From Verrucomicrobiaceae bacterium (lineage in GTDB: Bacteria; Verrucomicrobiota; Verrucomicrobiia; Verrucomicrobiales; Verrucomicrobiaceae): 64,000 nt of DNA. The translations under genes were made by a program, and so were the position numbers. Positions 61,997-64,000 of this stretch are shown here, piece by piece. Below the pieces are notes generated by a model. It was not told the origin of the DNA. It made no database searches and was given only the letters and a program-made list of their open reading frames with translations. The stretch covers positions 558,001 to 622,000 of the forward strand of contig JADJPM010000004.1 in assembly GCA_016713245.1 (NCBI GenBank). The letters are read 5' to 3'. The stretch's first letter is position 1, and every line of letters starts with the position of its first letter.

Positions 61997-63595
61997 GCGT
62001 TGACGAGGCTGCGCTCGGTCACGGTCTTTTCCTCGGCGGCTGCTTCGACAGCGGCGCGGCGTTTGGCTGCTACGGCGTGGGGTGTCAGTTCGTGCACTGT
62101 CTTGGTGGTGGCGCTCGGCAGCCGTTCAAATAGGGTCCGTTAGATACGCTTCGGCGTTGATACCCGCTCGGTAGCAGTTGGCGATGAGCGTGTAGAACGT
62201 GGCGGCTCGCTCGCCACTCTTCGCGTCGCCCATGAAGAGCCAGTTCTTCTTCCCGATGGCGCTCGGGCGGATGCTGTTCTCGACGAGGTTGTTGTCGATC
62301 TGCACGCGGCCGTCGCGGGTGAACACGCAGAGCTTCTCCCACTGCCCGAGCGCGTAGGCGATGGCTTCGCCGGTGAGGCTGCGGGGGAGGTGCACGCGGC
62401 TTGCTTGCAGGCTTTGCAGCCGGTGGTGGATGGCGACGAGGATGGGGGTGCTGTGCTCTTGTCGGGCTGTCCGTATCTCCAGCGGCCCGGCGCGGGCTTC
62501 TCTCATCCGCGCTTCGATGCGGTAGAGCGCCTGCATTTGCGCGAGCACCCAGCGGGCGTCTTCGCCTTCTTCTTGGGCTTCGTAAAATTTGCGCCGCGCA
62601 TGGGCCATGCAGCCGGCGAGCGTGATGTTGCCTGCGCGTCCGGGCTGCTTGATGAAGCTGTCGTAGGCTTTGTAGCCGTCGCACTGGATGAGGCCGGTGT
62701 AGTCCTCCGGCACGATTTGCTCAAGGCATGCGGTGCCGCGTCCGGTGTGCCAGGCCATGAAGCCGATGTTGCTCACGGGGTTGTGCACGCTCCACAGATA
62801 GCCGGTGCCGCAGATGCCTTCGCGTTCGGGGTCTTGATACTTCACGGGTGTCTCGTCGATCTGCACATAGCCACCCTGAAAGACTTCTCTTTTGATCTGC
62901 TCGATGACGAGGCGGCTGGCCTGATGCGCCATGCCCATCCAGCCGCAGAGTGTCTGGCGCGGCACGGGCAGGCCCTGGCGGGCGTAGAGCTGCTCGATGC
63001 GGTAATACGGCAGGTGCATCTCGAAGCGTGAGGCGGCCACATTGGCCAGCAGTCGCGGGCTGGCGATGCAGCGCTCCTGCAGCCTCATCAGCGGGGCGAT
63101 GACGGGCGGCAGGTGCCGCTGCGCGATGCGCACATATTTGCGGCGGATGATGTGCTGCTGGCGGAACTGCGCGGGCACATGGTCGAGCAGCCTGGTGGTC
63201 TCCGAGCCGATGCACACAAAGGCTGCCGGATCGGCCACGACCTCGGCGGGATCGACGATGATCTGCTCCACCGGCAGGCTCGCGACGAGCTGCGCAAAGC
63301 TGCGCTTCTTTTGCGTGCGGGCTGCGCGTGGTCCTTCTGCTCAGCCTCCGAGCCGTCGAGGCCGACGGTGGAGGCTGCGGGCTTTGGGCAGTCCGCAGGC
63401 GGCACCTCCAGGCCTTCGAGCAGCATCTGGAGCTGCGCGGGATCGAGCTTCTCGGATGACTTGCCAAAGAGCCGCTTCACCAGCGCATCCACCTTTGAGC
63501 TGGAGCACGCGGTTGTGCTGCGTGAGCTGGGCGATGATCTCTTTGAGCGATGCGACTTCCTTTTGATGCAAGGCGTCGCGTTCGTGGTCAGTCAT
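61993..63595 (-). pseudogene. tnpC: IS66 transposase TnpC with three frame breaks
   Basis: The protein is recognisable in three adjacent frames. The first (from ATG 63595) starts MTDHERDALHQKEVASLKEIIAQLTQHNRVLQLK; the next gives VDALVKRLFGKSSEKLDPAQLQMLL, an IS66 N-terminal pattern; the main frame (62126-63271) holds the DDE-type core with QIDETPVKY, LIQCDGYKAY and GCMAHARRKFYEA; and the last shift leads to LFERLPSATTKTVHELTPHAVAAKRR and a stop at 61993. The breaks lie near 63492, 63310 and 62127. Each is one base, at short homopolymers (AAA, AAAA, CCC). Confidence 0.85.
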
Positions 63596-63693
63596 CGTGT
63601 GTGCGTGCTGAAACGAAGGCCCGTCACGCGCTTATCACCTCATTGCATCTCGCACGAAAAAAACTCTCAGCCCTTCGCCGTTTGCTCTCTGCC

Positions 63694-64000
63694 TTACCGC
63701 TCATACCAGCCGCGCGGACGTGCGCCGTGCATGTCGATGCCGTCGGTAAGCAGCGTGAAGGCCTCCGGCTTGAGCTCGAGCTTCACCTGGCCCTCCTGCG
63801 CCGCTTTGGGCCAGAAGAAGGTGCCTTCTTCCAAGCGCTTGGTCATCAGCCACAGGCCCGTTCCATCGAAGTGCAGCACCTTGATGAGACGACGGCGCTT
63901 GTTGGTGAAGACGAAGAGCGCCTTGTCCTTGGGGTTCTCCTTGAGCTTGTCTGCCACGAATGCGTGCAGCGTGTTCATGCCCGCACGCAGGTCGCAAGGC
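63694..64000 (-). CDS. tnpB: IS66 accessory protein TnpB, 5' end outside window
   Basis: The visible part includes PCDLRAGMNTLHAFVADKLKENPKDKALFVFTNKRRRLIKVLHFDGTGLWLMTKRLEEGTFFWP, the conserved TnpB pattern (FVFTNKRRRxIKVLxxDGTGLWL). It stops at 63694; the start lies past the right edge. TnpB is required with TnpC for IS66 transposition, though its precise role is not established. About 97 bases separate it from TnpC. Confidence 0.9.
   Translation of the reverse strand, partial: PCDLRAGMNTLHAFVADKLKENPKDKALFVFTNKRRRLIKVLHFDGTGLWLMTKRLEEGTFFWPKAAQEGQVKLELKPEAFTLLTDGIDMHGARPRGWYER

Larger units (their letters stand above)
61993..64000 (-). mobile_element. IS66-family insertion sequence, partial and broken
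   Basis: On the minus strand the order is TnpB (63694-64000, running off the window) then TnpC (61993-63595). The TnpA gene and the outer terminal repeat lie beyond the right edge. TnpC shows three single-base frame breaks, so the element is probably inactive unless the sequence has errors. The left boundary is not found: I see no clear GTAA-type terminal repeat near the TnpC end, and the next gene overlaps it directly. Confidence 0.8.

Noticed and set aside
61993..63595. Programmed frameshifting in the IS66 transposase
   Set aside because: Three breaks at different short homopolymers in one gene do not match a single slippery site, so decay or sequencing indels are more likely.
1..64000. 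tRNA and rRNA genes
   Set aside because: I scanned for the typical T-arm GTTCGAATC patterns and rRNA-like blocks and saw none that I could support; a covariance-model search would be decisive.

Overview
The window looks like a chromosomal segment of a GC-rich Verrucomicrobia-type bacterium, probably from the Prosthecobacter/Verrucomicrobiaceae neighbourhood. This is inferred from gene content: DUF1080 and DUF4091 proteins, a PEP-CTERM-tagged autotransporter-like protein, a giant Kelch/cadherin-like secreted protein, and repeated intergenic hairpins. No rRNA or tRNA marker is visible, and I recognised no CRISPR array.

Layout: 1-587 is the start of a crotonase-family gene that runs off the left edge. 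820-8685 is an exopolysaccharide operon on the + strand: deacetylase, glycosyltransferase, DUF4091 protein, glycosyltransferase, and a Wzz/BY-kinase-like protein. The first four genes are chained by 4-nt ATGA overlaps. 8741-11346 is an ABC exporter (permease and ATPase). 11438-23789 is mostly housekeeping: GmhB-like phosphatase, VanZ-like protein, glutamine-dependent NAD synthetase, MFS transporter, accBC, DUF1080 protein, acylphosphatase and an enolase-superfamily enzyme. 23907-29082 has a PEP-CTERM passenger-repeat protein, a YkvA-like protein, two small membrane proteins, and an AsnC regulator beside an aminotransferase.

29422-32991 encodes a 1189-residue membrane protein that joins Asp-box (BNR-type) repeats to a KAP-family P-loop NTPase. 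I consider it the most unusual single gene here. 33047-46183 is again mostly metabolic or envelope related: hydroxyacid dehydrogenase, cupin, amidohydrolase, panD, ribD, a lone GspF-like protein, MFS transporter, PBP2, an ACT protein with a PaaK-like ligase, and a MurQ-like SIS protein. 46170-53441 (minus) encodes a secreted protein of about 2423 residues built from 14 Kelch-like motifs, nine cadherin/Ig-like repeats in an A-B-B order, and seven Asp-box units. 53512-55561 holds a thioredoxin/CXXCH/PDZ protein and a PIG-L deacetylase.

55700-64000 is an accessory region: a long perfect-type hairpin, two paralogous DUF433-DUF5615 toxin-antitoxin pairs, a VapB antitoxin whose VapC survives only as a 14-codon stump, an AT-richer HNH endonuclease, a VapBC pair lying between two copies of the same gene tail, a truncated and frameshifted two-gene module resembling an ADP-ribosyltransferase-like toxin and its partner, and an IS66-family element with three single-base frame breaks in its transposase. 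The turnover of toxin-antitoxin modules here is the main system-level signal.
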